Positions 27,406 through 38,132 of a DNA stretch of 62,345 bases are shown here, in pieces. Origin of the DNA: Leptotrichia sp. OH3620_COT-345 (GTDB lineage: Bacteria > Fusobacteriota > Fusobacteriia > Fusobacteriales > Leptotrichiaceae). Both the position numbers and the translations under genes were made by a program. The stretch is from the NCBI RefSeq assembly GCF_003932895.1, contig NZ_RQYW01000014.1, positions 1 to 62,345 on the forward strand, given 5' to 3'. The notes beneath the pieces were generated by a model. It saw nothing but the letters and a program-made list of their open reading frames with translations, was not told where the DNA came from and did no database searches. The stretch's first letter is position 1; each line of letters begins with the position of its first letter.

Positions 27406-28584
27406 ATGAGTAAATTATTTGGAATGGAAGAAGAAATATTGAAAGAAAAAAAATCATGGAATACTGCAAAGGAAATTATTCAGCAGCCTGAACTGTGGAA
27501 AGAAACTCTTGAAATATTTAAAAATTCCAAAATGGAACTGGAAAATTATTTGAAGAAAATAGGATTTAATAATGAATTTGAAGTGATATTCACAGGAGCA
27601 GGTACTTCCGAATATGTGGGAAATATATTGGAACCTTTGTTAAGGAAAAATTTAGATATTACATTCAAATCACTTGCAACAACCGACATTTTAAGTAATC
27701 CTTTGAACTATTTGAAAAAAAACAGGAAAACTCTCCTTGTTTCATTTGCAAGATCTGGAGATTCTCCTGAAAGTATGGCTGTTGTAGATATTGCAAATGA
27801 AAATATTAAAGAGGTATATCATTTATTTATAACATGTAATAAAGAGGGAGCATTGGCAAAAAATTCGAAAAATAATGAAAAAGTGTTTTTGTTATTGATG
27901 CCTGAAAGATCTAATGATAAAGGATTTGCAATGATAAACAGCTTTAGCTGTATGCTTTTATCAGGGATTCTTGTATTTGAAAATAACAGTGAAGAAATTA
28001 TAGAAGAAATGGAAAAAATAATAATCCTTGCAGAAAATGAATTAAATGAAAAATATCTGAAAATAAAAGAATTGGCTGATAATGACAATAAAAGAATTGT
28101 AATACTCGGAAGCGGTATATTGAAAGGTCTTGCCGAGGAACTTTCTTTAAAAGTTATGGAACTGAGTGGAGGAAAAGCAGTTTCAGTAAGCAATACAACT
28201 CTCGGTTTCAGACACGGTCCCAAAGCAATTATTAACGAGGAAACAATAGTATTTAATCTTGTAAATCAGAATGAATATGCTCAAAAATATGATAAAGATC
28301 TCATGGAGGAAATGTTTGAAGACCGAAAATCTGATAGGTTGGTTGCTTATTCTATTATGGAAAATAGTAAAATAATTGAAAATACACATAATATAGTTTT
28401 TCCTATAAGTATAGGAAATATAAAAAATAAAGAACTGTGCAGTCTTTTTATATATTTAGTATACGGACAGATGTATGCCTTTTTTAAATCTCAGTATCTG
28501 GGAAATACTACGGATAATCCTTTTCCTACAGGAGAAGTAAACAGAGTAGTTAAAAAATTTAGGATATATAAATTTAATAGTTAA
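27406..28584 (+). CDS. agaS: SIS-domain sugar isomerase/deaminase AgaS-like
   Basis: This 392-residue protein has two SIS domains: the first with VIFTGAGTSEYVGN and LLVSFARSGDSPES, the second with IVILGSGILKGLAEELSLKVMELSGG. Length and order match AgaS, the galactosamine-6-phosphate deaminase/isomerase that yields tagatose-6-phosphate. GAAAGAAGGAAA fixes the start at 27406; the longer upstream frame has no site. The tagatose-bisphosphate-type aldolase gene follows. A 6-phosphofructokinase-like tagatose kinase, a deacetylase and an amino-sugar kinase are not in the cluster and must be encoded elsewhere if the pathway is complete. Confidence 0.85.
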   Translation: MSKLFGMEEEILKEKKSWNTAKEIIQQPELWKETLEIFKNSKMELENYLKKIGFNNEFEVIFTGAGTSEYVGNILEPLLRKNLDITFKSLATTDILSNPLNYLKKNRKTLLVSFARSGDSPESMAVVDIANENIKEVYHLFITCNKEGALAKNSKNNEKVFLLLMPERSNDKGFAMINSFSCMLLSGILVFENNSEEIIEEMEKIIILAENELNEKYLKIKELADNDNKRIVILGSGILKGLAEELSLKVMELSGGKAVSVSNTTLGFRHGPKAIINEETIVFNLVNQNEYAQKYDKDLMEEMFEDRKSDRLVAYSIMENSKIIENTHNIVFPISIGNIKNKELCSLFIYLVYGQMYAFFKSQYLGNTTDNPFPTGEVNRVVKKFRIYKFNS

Positions 28585-28746
28585 GAAAATGTAAAAGTTA
28601 AGAATAAAAAATGGATTTTTTATATTTTATAAAAATGGAAAATATAAGTTTTGGATAAAAAATAATTATTATATGAAGAAATAACAATTTTGAAAATGAA
28701 ATTTAACTGGAAAGGAGAAAAATTTTTGAAAAACAGCTTTTATATT

Positions 28747-28778
28747 TCTGATATTTATAATTTTTCATTTATATCAGA
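28747..28778 (+). repeat. Inverted repeat in the agaS-aldolase gap
   Basis: Perfect 8-bp arms TCTGATAT (28747-28754) and ATATCAGA (28771-28778). They lie in a 252-bp gap and inside a possible 23-codon TTG leader ORF that follows AAAGGAG. It could be an operator or mRNA hairpin. There is no T run, so it is not a terminator. Confidence 0.4.
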
Positions 28779-28830
28779 TTTGAAAAATATATAAAGAAGT
28801 AAAATGATTTTCTGTTTTACAAAGATTTAA

Positions 28831-29688
<858 letters not shown>

Positions 29689-29695
29689 TATTACT

Positions 29696-29739
29696 AAGAG
29701 AATTGTAAAGTAGATATTTACAAATTCTCTTTTTAATTT
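29696..29739 (+). terminator. Intrinsic terminator after the aldolase
   Basis: AAGAGAATTGTAAA (about 29696-29709) pairs with TTTACAAATTCTCTT with a one-base bulge, followed by TTTTT. Confidence 0.75.
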
Positions 29740-30017
29740 ATTAAAAAATAAATATTATAAAGTAATTAGCCCATATACTATAAAATTTGACAAAGTATAG
29801 TTACATAATGCAAAATAATTATAAAGAATAAAAATAAAGAAAATAACCGAAAATATCATTTTTATTTTGATTTCCAAAAAGGTTTTTATTGTATTTATAA
29901 CTGATAAAAAATTTAAAAAGAAGAAAACTATGGCAGAATCGGATAAAGAAAAAAGAATTTCACTGAAAGATATGTGCAATTTATCATGAAGACTAAAAAA
30001 ACAAAATGGTAGATAAT

Positions 30018-30550
30018 ATGATTAAAAGAGAAGAGAAAATTAATTTAGAAAATAGAGAAAGTTTTAAATGGGAAATACAAGTGTAAAAATAAAAGATATT
30101 TCAGGTAAAGTTTGTAAAGAAAATCTAGGATATAAAGTGGAGATGACTTATACTCCCGTTATAAGTGATTCATTTGAAGATGCTAAAGATATTTTTAATG
30201 TTGATATAATATAAAGCAGGAATTAATAAATGGAAAGTCGTTTAATATGGAAATGGAAGGTAATCCCTGAAAATTAAGGTTTTCAGTGAAAAATTTAAAA
30301 GAAATACCTAAAAAGTTGGCGACAAGTTATTCAGATTTGGATATATCGGACAAAATATGAAAAAATTTTAAAAAACATCATGATAAAGAAAGTAGAATGT
30401 AGAAAACTACTTTTAGTATGTTGTATTTAGTAGGTTATATACTGATATATCTTTTTGGAAAATCTGAATATGGAAATGAAAACAGGGGATTCGGGGTATA
30501 TCAGAAAGATAGTGAGTATATATTTATAACAGGAGAATTTTTAAATTGAG
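30018..30550 (+). pseudogene. Fragments of a decayed gene of unknown function
   Basis: Short coding-like pieces lie in changing frames. ESFKWEIQV (ending about 30084) is followed in another frame by SVKIKDISGKVCKENLGYKV and VEMTYTPVISDSFEDAKDIF (ORF 30068-30214, 48 codons). A later piece, YLFGKSEYGNENRGFGVYQK with DSEYIFITGEFLN, ends at about 30548 at TGA. Frameshifts and stops separate them. The parent family is not recognised. The rest of the 29740-30570 gap shows nothing further. Confidence 0.4.
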
Positions 30551-30574
30551 ATTCATTTTTTATTTAAAATTTTC

Positions 30575-30622
30575 TTGACAAAAAACGATTACTGTTGTAA
30601 ACTATTTATAATTACAAATGTA
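30575..30622 (+). promoter_or_regulatory. copYA promoter with two cop boxes
   Basis: -35 TTGACA (30575-30580), 17-bp spacer, -10 TAAACT (30598-30603). Two CopY operator sequences (consensus TACANNTGTA) are present: TACTGTTGTA (30590-30599, one mismatch) and the perfect TACAAATGTA (30613-30622). The first overlaps the promoter, so CopY binding should block RNA polymerase. Confidence 0.85.
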
Positions 30623-30673
30623 ATCGTTTTAAATGTGGAATTTCAATGAAAGTAAAACTATGAAAGGAGAAAT

Positions 30674-31141
30674 ATGGAAGAAAACTCTATTTGTCATATA
30701 ACAGGGGCTGAATGGGAAATAATGCGTACTGTATGGGCAAACAAAGAAATAACGGCTAAATCCGTATCGGAAATTTTAGGGGAAAAAATGAAATGGAAAC
30801 ATACAACTGTAAAAACTTTATTAAACCGTCTTCTGGAAAAAGGTGTTCTGAAAAAAAAAGAAAAAGGAAACAGATATATCTATTATACTGAGTATAATGA
30901 ACAAGAAATAGCAAAAGGGTATGTTATGGAAACCTTTAACAGAATATGTAAGACAAAAATTGGAAAAATGATAGAAGAAGTTATAGAAAATAGTGTGTTG
31001 AGTTATGATGATCTAAGAAGAATTCAGAAAGTGACTGAAAAGAAAAAAGAAACAGCAGTTCAAAAAGTTCATTGCTTGTGTTTACCGGGACAGTGTAACT
31101 GTCCTGAGCATTGTTATAATAATCAAAAGGAGGAGAAATAA
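30674..31141 (+). CDS. copY: Copper-responsive repressor CopY
   Basis: This 155-residue BlaI/MecI-type winged-helix protein (ITGAEWEIMRTVWANKEITAKSVSEIL, TVKTLLNRLLEKGVLKKKEKG) ends with the CopY metal motif CLCLPGQCNC (CxCx4CxC) plus an extra C. In this family zinc at the cysteines favours DNA binding, and Cu(I) replaces it and releases the operator. Two cop boxes lie upstream. AAAGGAGAAAT precedes the start, and the stop is 1 base from the copA start, so the genes form one operon. Confidence 0.95.
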   Translation: MEENSICHITGAEWEIMRTVWANKEITAKSVSEILGEKMKWKHTTVKTLLNRLLEKGVLKKKEKGNRYIYYTEYNEQEIAKGYVMETFNRICKTKIGKMIEEVIENSVLSYDDLRRIQKVTEKKKETAVQKVHCLCLPGQCNCPEHCYNNQKEEK

Positions 31142-31142
31142 T

Positions 31143-33374
31143 ATGAAAAGTAGAACTTACAGTGTAACGGGAATGAGTTGTGCAGCTTGTGCAAAAGCAG
31201 TAGAGAAAGCATTAAATAAAAATGAAAATATAAATGCATCAGTTAATATAGCTACTGAAAAACTTAATATAGAATATGATGAAAAAAAGTATGATTTTGA
31301 AAAAATAAAAAATATAGTTCAATTGGCAGGATATGGATTGTTGGAAACTCTAAATGAAGAAGAGAAAGTGAAAATGCATGAAGAGAAAGTAAAAAGTCTA
31401 AAAAACAGACTAATTTTATCTATTATATTTGTGATTCCTTTATTTTATATATCCATGGGACATATGATGCGATTACCTCTTCCCGATTTCATAAACCCTG
31501 TGAAATATCCTTTGAGATACACATTAGTGCAGCTATTTATTACTTTACCCATAATATATGCCGGAAGAGATTTTTTCATACATGGATTTAAAAATCTTAT
31601 AAGGAAATCTCCGACAATGGATTCTCTTATTGCTATAGGTTCTACCGCTGCTATACTGTACAGTTTGTATGCAACATATATGACAGCGACTATTGATCCT
31701 GAATATCATATGAATTTGTATTATGAGTCTGCAGGAGTAATAATAACACTAATTTTATTAGGGAAGTTTCTTGAAATTAGAACAAAAGGTCAAACTTCAT
31801 CGGCAATAAAAAAATTAATCGGATTACAGCCGAAAAAAGCCAAAATTATTGAAAATGGAGCAGAAAAAGAAGTTTTAATTGAAAATATAAAAGTAGGAAA
31901 TATAATAATAGTAAAGCCCGGAGAAAAAATTCCTGTAGATGGGAAAGTTACGAGTGGAAGTACTTCAATAGATGAATCAATGATTACAGGAGAAAGTATT
32001 CCTGTAACTAAAAATATCGGAGATAAAGTTATCGGAGGAAGTATAAATAAAAACGGAAGCATACAATTTCAAGCTACAGAAATTGGAAAAAATACTATTC
32101 TTTCTCAGATAATAAAATTAGTTGAAGAAGCACAGGGATCAAAAGCCCCTATATCGAGAATGGCAGATATTGTAGCAGGATACTTTGTCCCTATTGTTAT
32201 CTTTATTGCAGTTATTTCAGGAGTAGCATGGTATTTAAGCGGAGCAGGTCTTACAGCTGCACTTACGTTTTTTATTTCCGTTCTTGTAATAGCATGTCCC
32301 TGTGCATTGGGTCTTGCCACGCCTACATCTATAATGGTTGGTACAGGAAAAGGAGCAGAAAACGGGATACTTATTAAAAGCGGAGAAGCTCTTGAAACAG
32401 CTCATAAAATAAGGACAGTGGTATTAGATAAGACGGGAACAATTACAAAAGGGAAACCTGTACTTACAGATATAAGAACATACGGGAGATATGATAAAAA
32501 TGAAATTTTAAAAACAGCAGCAAGTGTAGAAAAACATTCTGAACATCCTTTGGCTGAAGCTATAGTTAATAAAGCTGAAGAAATGAATATTGAATTTAAA
32601 GATTATGACAAGTTCAGAGCAATGCCGGGATACGGAATAAGAGCTGAAATAGAAGGAAAAGAAATACAGATAGGAAACAAAAAATTGATGAATTCCAGAA
32701 AAATAGATTTATCAGAAAGTGAATCGGATTATAATTTGTTGTCTAATGAAGGGAAAACACCTATGTTTATTTCAATAGAAAATGAACTTGCAGGTATAAT
32801 AGCAGTAGCGGATGTTGTAAAAGAAACAAGCAAGGAAGCTGTGAATAAATTGCATAAATTGGGATTGAAAGTTATAATGCTTACAGGGGACAATGAAAAA
32901 ACAGCAGATTATATAGCAAAAAAAGTAGGAATAGATAGTGTAATTTCGGAAATACTTCCTTATCAAAAAGCTGAAGAAATAAAAAAATTACAGTCTCAAG
33001 GAGAATTTGTGGCAATGGTAGGTGACGGAATAAATGATTCGCCAGCATTGGCACAGGCAAATGTAGGAATTGCTATAGGAAGCGGTACAGATATAGCAAT
33101 TGAGTCAGCTGATATAGTTTTAATAAAAAATGATTTGAATGATGTGGCCGGAGCTATCGCTTTGAGTAAAGCCACAATTACAAATATTAAGGAAAATTTA
33201 TTCTGGGCATTTTTCTATAATGTAATAGGAATACCTTTTGCAGCCGGTATTTTTTATGTCTTATTTGGAGGGCCTAAACTTGACCCTATGATTGCGGCTT
33301 TTGCTATGTCTTTCAGTTCAGTATCGGTCTTATTGAATGCTTTGAGACTTAAACTTTTTAAAGTTGCCGGATAG
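31143..33374 (+). CDS. copA: Copper-exporting P-type ATPase CopA
   Basis: This 743-residue P1B-1 ATPase has one N-terminal heavy-metal domain (GMSCAACAKAVEKAL), eight membrane segments, the ion-path motif CPCALGLATPTS, phosphorylation motif DKTGTITKG, nucleotide-domain HSEHPLAEAI (His-Pro), and hinge GDGINDSPALAQANVGIAIG. It pumps Cu(I) out of the cytoplasm. It is regulated by the upstream CopY and cop boxes. No copZ chaperone gene is present in the operon. Length is typical for a single-HMA CopA. Confidence 0.96.
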   Translation: MKSRTYSVTGMSCAACAKAVEKALNKNENINASVNIATEKLNIEYDEKKYDFEKIKNIVQLAGYGLLETLNEEEKVKMHEEKVKSLKNRLILSIIFVIPLFYISMGHMMRLPLPDFINPVKYPLRYTLVQLFITLPIIYAGRDFFIHGFKNLIRKSPTMDSLIAIGSTAAILYSLYATYMTATIDPEYHMNLYYESAGVIITLILLGKFLEIRTKGQTSSAIKKLIGLQPKKAKIIENGAEKEVLIENIKVGNIIIVKPGEKIPVDGKVTSGSTSIDESMITGESIPVTKNIGDKVIGGSINKNGSIQFQATEIGKNTILSQIIKLVEEAQGSKAPISRMADIVAGYFVPIVIFIAVISGVAWYLSGAGLTAALTFFISVLVIACPCALGLATPTSIMVGTGKGAENGILIKSGEALETAHKIRTVVLDKTGTITKGKPVLTDIRTYGRYDKNEILKTAASVEKHSEHPLAEAIVNKAEEMNIEFKDYDKFRAMPGYGIRAEIEGKEIQIGNKKLMNSRKIDLSESESDYNLLSNEGKTPMFISIENELAGIIAVADVVKETSKEAVNKLHKLGLKVIMLTGDNEKTADYIAKKVGIDSVISEILPYQKAEEIKKLQSQGEFVAMVGDGINDSPALAQANVGIAIGSGTDIAIESADIVLIKNDLNDVAGAIALSKATITNIKENLFWAFFYNVIGIPFAAGIFYVLFGGPKLDPMIAAFAMSFSSVSVLLNALRLKLFKVAG

Positions 33375-33378
33375 ATAT

Positions 33379-33413
33379 AAAAGCTGTATCGGAAAAATGA
33401 TACAGCTTGTTTT
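33379..33413 (+). terminator. Intrinsic terminator of copYA
   Basis: Perfect 10-bp stem AAGCTGTATC (33381-33390) / GATACAGCTT (33399-33408), followed by GTTTT. The remaining 270 bp to the next gene end show no feature. Confidence 0.85.
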
Positions 33414-33682
33414 AATATTAAATTAATTATGATGAAACTGTTTTAGAATTTAATTGGAATTATAATTTTTGGAAAAAGTTCGACAAAAACTACCGACTCA
33501 AATTATTTTCTGTCAGGGGTCATTACAATTCTTATATTCTTACTATAGGTTACAGAATTTTTAACACTCAAAATTGTACTTGGAAAACAATAAACTCGAT
33601 TTATTCAGATAATCTAAAGATATTTTGGGTAAATTTTTCAAAAAATGTGTAAAAAAATTTGAGTCTTTTTTATTTTTAAGTT

Positions 33683-34576
33683 TTAAAAATTATCAAGGTA
33701 TGAAAATTTTCTTTTAGAAGTTTTCCAACCTAATATTTTTTCCAAATTAACATTTTGAGTAGATTGAATAATTCTTTTCTTAATATCGGGATTATTTTTA
33801 ACAAGCTGTGTAAGTAATTCTTTGGTTTCACGCCTTTTACTTGAAGTTTTTCCGGCAGTAACGGTGCAGCCACAGTTCATAGCCGCTATACCATTATTTC
33901 TTACCCATTTTATGATGGATTTTTCTTCTACATAAAATAAAGGTCTTATAAGTTCAATATCAAAATTATCGGATTTTAATTTAGGGAGCATAGTTTCAAA
34001 TTTTCCCATATAAAACATACTCATTAATGTTGTTTCAACAACATCATCGAAATGATGACCTAAAGCCAGTTTATTACAACCAAGGGAAGTAGCCTTTGTA
34101 TACAAACTTCCGCGACGCATTTTTGCACACATGTAGCAGGGATAATCTTGGGCAATTTGCCCTGCAATTTCAAATATATTATCATCATATATTTCGCATG
34201 GGATATTCAAATGTTTCAGATTTTTTTTCAAATTTTCCAAATTTATTTTGTTGAATCCGGGATTCATTGAAATAAATATAAGTTCAAAACAAGTTTTACT
34301 TGCTCTTTTTAGCTCCTGAAAAAGTTTTGAAAGTAGAAGACTGTCTTTTCCTCCTGAAATAGCAACGGCAATTCTGTCACCGTCTTTTACCATTTCAAAT
34401 TCTTTTAATGCTCGTATAAAAGGTGACCAAAGGTCAGAACGGTACTTTTTCTGAATACTTTTTTCTATTTCATTAAGAGGTTTTAAAGAAACAAGAGGAA
34501 GTATAGCTTCACAGGACGTATTTCCTATATTTCCAATTTTTATATCATTTATATTATTTTCGGAATTATTATTCAT
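33683..34576 (-). CDS. TtcA-family tRNA 2-thiolation protein
   Basis: This 297-residue protein has the PP-loop AISGGKDSLLLSKLF, a CxxC in YPCYMCAKMRRGSLY, LALGHHFDDVVETTLM and a later Cys pair in MNCGCTVTAGKTSS. TtcA-type enzymes use an iron-sulfur cluster bound by such Cys to thiolate cytidine 32 of tRNAs. An AAAAGGAGAATAA site lies before the ATG at 34576. TtcA and the related TtuA/NcsA branches are hard to separate by eye, so the exact tRNA position modified is uncertain. Confidence 0.82.
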   Translation of the reverse strand: MNNNSENNINDIKIGNIGNTSCEAILPLVSLKPLNEIEKSIQKKYRSDLWSPFIRALKEFEMVKDGDRIAVAISGGKDSLLLSKLFQELKRASKTCFELIFISMNPGFNKINLENLKKNLKHLNIPCEIYDDNIFEIAGQIAQDYPCYMCAKMRRGSLYTKATSLGCNKLALGHHFDDVVETTLMSMFYMGKFETMLPKLKSDNFDIELIRPLFYVEEKSIIKWVRNNGIAAMNCGCTVTAGKTSSKRRETKELLTQLVKNNPDIKKRIIQSTQNVNLEKILGWKTSKRKFSYLDNF

Positions 34577-34704
34577 TGATTTTATTATTCTCCTTTTAAT
34601 TTATCTTAGTTATTATATAATTGTTTTAAATATATTTCAAGAAGATAATAAAAATGGTATAATAACAAAAATAAAGAAAACAAATATAAAAGGAAAGTCT
34701 AAAA

Positions 34705-35457
34705 ATGAGAAAAAATGGAGAAGAAACGTTAACATTATTAAATAATATGAAAATTATACAGAGAAATGATTTTCAGAATTTTACACTTGATTCGGTATTA
34801 TTGAGTGATTTTGTAAAAATAAACAGGAAAACTAAGAAAATACTTGATATAGGAACAGGATGTGGAATTATTCCTCTTATTTTAGGAAATAAATCAACAG
34901 CCGAAATAATCGGAATAGAACTGTATAATGAAATGTCAAAGATTGCTGAAAAAAATATTGAATATAATAATTTAAGTGAGCGCATAAAAATAGTTAATGA
35001 AGATATTAGAAATTATACAAAAATATTTAAAAAAGATGAATTTGACTCAATAGTAACAAATCCTCCCTACTTTGAATATAAAGGAGATATAAATCAGACT
35101 AATAATTTAAAACAGTTGGCATTTGCAAGACACAATATAGATTTGACCATTGACAGAATAATTGAAATATCAAGTTATTTGTTGAAAAACAGGGGATCCT
35201 TTTCAATGGTTTTCAGAAGTGACAGACTTACGGAAATAGTGTCATTACTTACAAATTATAATTTAGAACCGAAAAGAATGAGAATCTGTTATACCAAAAA
35301 GAAAGGAAATGCAAAAATTTGTCTTATTGAAGCAATAAAAGATGCAAAAAAGGGACTTATAATAGAAGAGGCTGTTTATGTATATAATGAAAAAGGAGAA
35401 AAAAGCATTTATATAGAAAATCTGTATGGAAAGGAGGATTTAAAATGCTGGAAATAA
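34705..35457 (+). CDS. tRNA1(Val) adenine-37 N6-methyltransferase-like (TrmN6/YfiC) enzyme
   Basis: This 250-residue class I SAM methyltransferase has motif I DIGTGCGIIPLILG, acidic GIELYNEM, and the N6-adenine motif NPPYFEY. The N-terminal LLNNMKIIQRNDFQNFTLDSVLL(SDF) stretch fits the YfiC/TrmN6 group that modifies A37 of tRNA-Val. Its end overlaps the next small ORF by 13 nt. Substrate is assigned from family resemblance. Confidence 0.82.
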   Translation: MRKNGEETLTLLNNMKIIQRNDFQNFTLDSVLLSDFVKINRKTKKILDIGTGCGIIPLILGNKSTAEIIGIELYNEMSKIAEKNIEYNNLSERIKIVNEDIRNYTKIFKKDEFDSIVTNPPYFEYKGDINQTNNLKQLAFARHNIDLTIDRIIEISSYLLKNRGSFSMVFRSDRLTEIVSLLTNYNLEPKRMRICYTKKKGNAKICLIEAIKDAKKGLIIEEAVYVYNEKGEKSIYIENLYGKEDLKCWK

Positions 35458-35588
35458 TATTATTAATATTGGGTATTCTTGTTATTCGATTTATTTTTAA
35501 ATCTGCAAAATTTATCATTAAAATAGCTGTAATCGGTTATTTGTTGTTTTTATTATTTAAATATAAAGATATTTTTTTGCCGGGATAA
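35445..35588 (+). CDS. 47-residue small membrane protein overlapping the methyltransferase end
   Basis: ATG 35445 follows AAGGAGGATTTAAA, which lies inside the methyltransferase gene, and the frame ends at TAA 35586-35588. The product starts MLEIILLILGILVIRFIFK and has two hydrophobic stretches (about residues 3-18 and 23-39) and ends KDIFLPG. The strong ribosome site argues that it is made. No family recognised. Confidence 0.55.
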   Translation: MLEIILLILGILVIRFIFKSAKFIIKIAVIGYLLFLLFKYKDIFLPG

Positions 35589-35811
35589 AAATATCGAAGT
35601 TTATCTAGTAATTATACTATTATTTAAGAAAATGAAAAGATTAATTTATATTTTTTATCAGCAATATATAATAGGAAATAAGTTCGAAGTTGTATAAACG
35701 GAAAATATATTTTGATGAGAAATAAAGTATTGAAAGCAAGAGAAAATAGTGTTTAAAATTAATAAACTAAAATCTAAAAATAAAAAAATCAAAAAAACTA
35801 TAAAATTTTTG

Positions 35812-35840
35812 TTGAAAAAAATTTTTAAATATTGTAAAAT
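35812..35840 (+). promoter_or_regulatory. Promoter of tRNA-Leu
   Basis: TTGAAA (35812-35817), 17-bp spacer, TAAAAT (35835-35840), 21 bp before the tRNA. Confidence 0.6.
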
Positions 35841-35861
35841 GATTATTGTTAAGTTTTAAAT

Positions 35862-35946
35862 GCGAGTGTGGTGGAATGGTAGACACGCTATCTTGAGGGG
35901 GTAGTGGACTAAGTCCGTGTGGGTTCAAGTCCCGCCACTCGCACCA
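35862..35946 (+). tRNA. tRNA-Leu (anticodon GAG)
   Basis: The acceptor stem GCGAGTG pairs with CACTCGC, and CCA is encoded. The anticodon stem CTATC/GGTAG holds loop TTGAGGG, giving GAG. A long variable arm marks a type II tRNA. T arm GGGTTCAAGTCCC is intact. Confidence 0.95.
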
Positions 35947-35991
35947 TAAGGAAATTGATATTTAATAATATAAAATAAATCATATATAAAA

Positions 35992-36126
35992 GGCTGTTTC
36001 ATAAGTTAATGAAATTTACAAACTATAAGTAATATACTTTTAATGTTTTATAGATTATTGATTTTATAAAAGTGATTAAAATGTATAAATTTAGAGTTGA
36101 TATATTTTTTAAGTTATGAAACAGTT
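35992..36126. mobile_element. Putative miniature inverted-repeat element
   Basis: About 135 bp bounded by inverted ends: CTGTTTCATAA (35994-36004) and TTATGAAACAG (36114-36124). It contains no ORF. The left end GGCTGTTTCATAA recurs at 60897-60909 in the same window. Terminal GGCTGTTTCA-type ends are common on insertion sequences of AT-rich bacteria, so a MITE is plausible. A long weak hairpin after the tRNA is the alternative. The rest of the gap to 36431 is featureless. Confidence 0.45.
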
Positions 36127-36431
36127 TTATTTTTATAGAACTTATAAAATTTTATAGTAATAGATTGAAAAATATATTATATGGACTTTAGAAAGAACAA
36201 TACAGGAGAAAAAATCAAATAATAATAATAATTAAAATTATAATCGAATAAATTTTATAAAACATATTATAAATTATATTGCTAAAAATATTTAATATAA
36301 AGTATAATGTCAGAATCAATTATTACGGTTGTTGATAAAGTGAAGAAATACATATAATATTTCCGCTTATTGAAAAAATATAAAAAATAGGGTATACTTT
36401 TGTATTATATTATAGAAAGTAAGGAACTAAA

Positions 36432-37382
36432 ATGAAAAAGATAATGATAATATTATTTTCAGTTTTAATTGTTTCCTGTTCGGAAAACACTCAAAATAAG
36501 AAAAATGAAAATGATAGAATATCTGAAAAGATTGAAAAACAACAAAATAATAATAAAACAGAAGATTTAAAGTTACTGACATACTCAAATTTAGTTGATA
36601 AAAAAACTCAGGAAGAACTGAAAAATGAATTGCTGAAAGCAGGAATACAGCATAATGATATAGAAAATTTTTTAGAAAGTGTGAATTATTTTAATAGTGA
36701 AATTGATAATGAAAGTCTTGTAAAAGAAGGATTTATCACTTCCGACAGTTTAAATCCTGATTATAATATTGAAGTTATTCAAAATAAATGGGAAGAAAAA
36801 AATTCTTTATTTCCGGGATATAATTGCAGGATTACTTCTTTTGGACTCATGAAAGATTACATTTCTTTGGGAAATCCTGAAATTAATGATACAAGTCAGC
36901 TTTTTATAGATGAGGAAGCATTAAATAGTACACCTTTAAAAAAATTTAATGAAAATGAAAGAAAGATATTCAACAGTTTTTTTTCAATAATAAAAACTGA
37001 AAAAACAAAAGATATTGATAAACATATAATTAAGGTTAAGGAAGATTGGAGAAAAAAGAATATAACTTTTAAAAAGAATGATAAACTTTCTTTAATATCG
37101 GTATTTTTTCATTCATTAATTACTCCTGAAGAAAATTTTCTGTTTATCGGACATGCCGGTGTTTTAATTAACTCTGACAATGGAAAACTCATTTTTATTG
37201 AAAAGTTGTCTTTTCAAGAACCATATCAAGTTTTAAAATTTGATAATCGGACTCAGCTGAATGATTATCTTATGAATAAATATGATGTTGAATGGGGGCA
37301 GGAAACTGCGAGTCCTTTTATTATGGAAAATGATGAATTGATGGATGGATACAGGTTAAATCCGAATAAAGGTAAAAAATAA
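36432..37382 (+). CDS. DUF4300-like lipoprotein
   Basis: This 316-residue protein has a lipoprotein signal ending VLIVSC (Cys about residue 17) and a Lys/Asn-rich linker to residue 50. The globular part includes LLTYSNLVDKKTQEELK, FPGYNCRITSFGLMKDYI, FLFIGHAGVLINSDNGKLIF and VEWGQETASPFIM. The order of YSNL, GYNCR and FIGHAGVL resembles DUF4300 proteins of oral bacteria. His and Cys in GHAG and YNCR could hint at a cysteine-peptidase-like or papain-like fold, but this is inference. Anchored in the envelope; role unknown. Confidence 0.68.
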   Translation: MKKIMIILFSVLIVSCSENTQNKKNENDRISEKIEKQQNNNKTEDLKLLTYSNLVDKKTQEELKNELLKAGIQHNDIENFLESVNYFNSEIDNESLVKEGFITSDSLNPDYNIEVIQNKWEEKNSLFPGYNCRITSFGLMKDYISLGNPEINDTSQLFIDEEALNSTPLKKFNENERKIFNSFFSIIKTEKTKDIDKHIIKVKEDWRKKNITFKKNDKLSLISVFFHSLITPEENFLFIGHAGVLINSDNGKLIFIEKLSFQEPYQVLKFDNRTQLNDYLMNKYDVEWGQETASPFIMENDELMDGYRLNPNKGKK

Positions 37383-37437
37383 AAAAATATGGTAGTAAAA
37401 AGTTTTGTAAATAATAATTATAATAGAAAGGAGAAGT

Positions 37438-38034
37438 ATGATTCAAATGAAAATAAAAAATATTTCGTTTATTTTGATAGTTTTAATGATGATGCTTTCA
37501 ATAAATTCGGAATCATACGCAAAAGTGACAAAAATGAATGTAAAATTTAAGACAAACAAAGGAGAAATTAATGTAAAATTATTTTCTGAAAAATCTCCTG
37601 TTACAGTGGCCAGTTTTGTAAATCTTGTAAGGCGAGGTTATTACAACGGACTCAAATTTCATAGGGTTATAGAAGATTTCATGGCACAGGGAGGAGATCC
37701 CACAGGTACAGGAATGGGAGGTCCGGGATATAGATTTGAAGATGAAGTGAAAAATGGACTGGATTTTTCAGTTCCGGGAAAACTGGCGATGGCAAATGCG
37801 GGTCCGGGAACAAATGGAAGTCAATTTTTTATAACAACTGTACCTACAGAGTGGCTTAACGGAAATCATACTATTTTTGGAGAAGTAGTATCGGATAAAG
37901 ATTTACAAGTAGTAAAATCTCTTACAAATGGAGATATAATGGAAACGGTAACAATAAGCGGAGAAGGAATAGAAGAATTTCTGAAAAAGCATAAAAATAG
38001 AATAGATGAGTGGAATAAAGTGTTGGATAAATAA
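37438..38034 (+). CDS. Exported cyclophilin-type peptidyl-prolyl isomerase
   Basis: This 198-residue protein has a signal peptide (about 28 residues, ending NSESYA) and a single-domain bacterial cyclophilin: [22 protein letters not shown] (catalytic Arg), [22 protein letters not shown] and [11 protein letters not shown]. It speeds proline isomerisation during folding, here on the outer face of the membrane. The start follows AAAGGAGAAGT. It is the last ordinary gene before the CRISPR region. Confidence 0.92.
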   Translation: MIQMKIKNISFILIVLMMMLSINSESYAKVTKMNVKFKTNKGEINVKLFSEKSPVTVASFVNLVRRGYYNGLKFHRVIEDFMAQGGDPTGTGMGGPGYRFEDEVKNGLDFSVPGKLAMANAGPGTNGSQFFITTVPTEWLNGNHTIFGEVVSDKDLQVVKSLTNGDIMETVTISGEGIEEFLKKHKNRIDEWNKVLDK

Positions 38035-38089
38035 GTTAAAAAAACGAAATGTTATTTTGATTTGTTTTCATAAAAAGTGGATAACTATA

Positions 38090-38095
38090 TATAAT
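38090..38095 (+). promoter_or_regulatory. Candidate -10 box upstream of the mini-CRISPR
   Basis: Perfect TATAAT with only a weak -35 (TTTTCA, 38065-38070, spacer 19 bp). It would start transcription about 30 nt before the intact repeat at 38133. Confidence 0.35.
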
Positions 38096-38132
38096 TTATT
38101 TAAATGCTGTACTTTAGATATCTCAAATTTCG

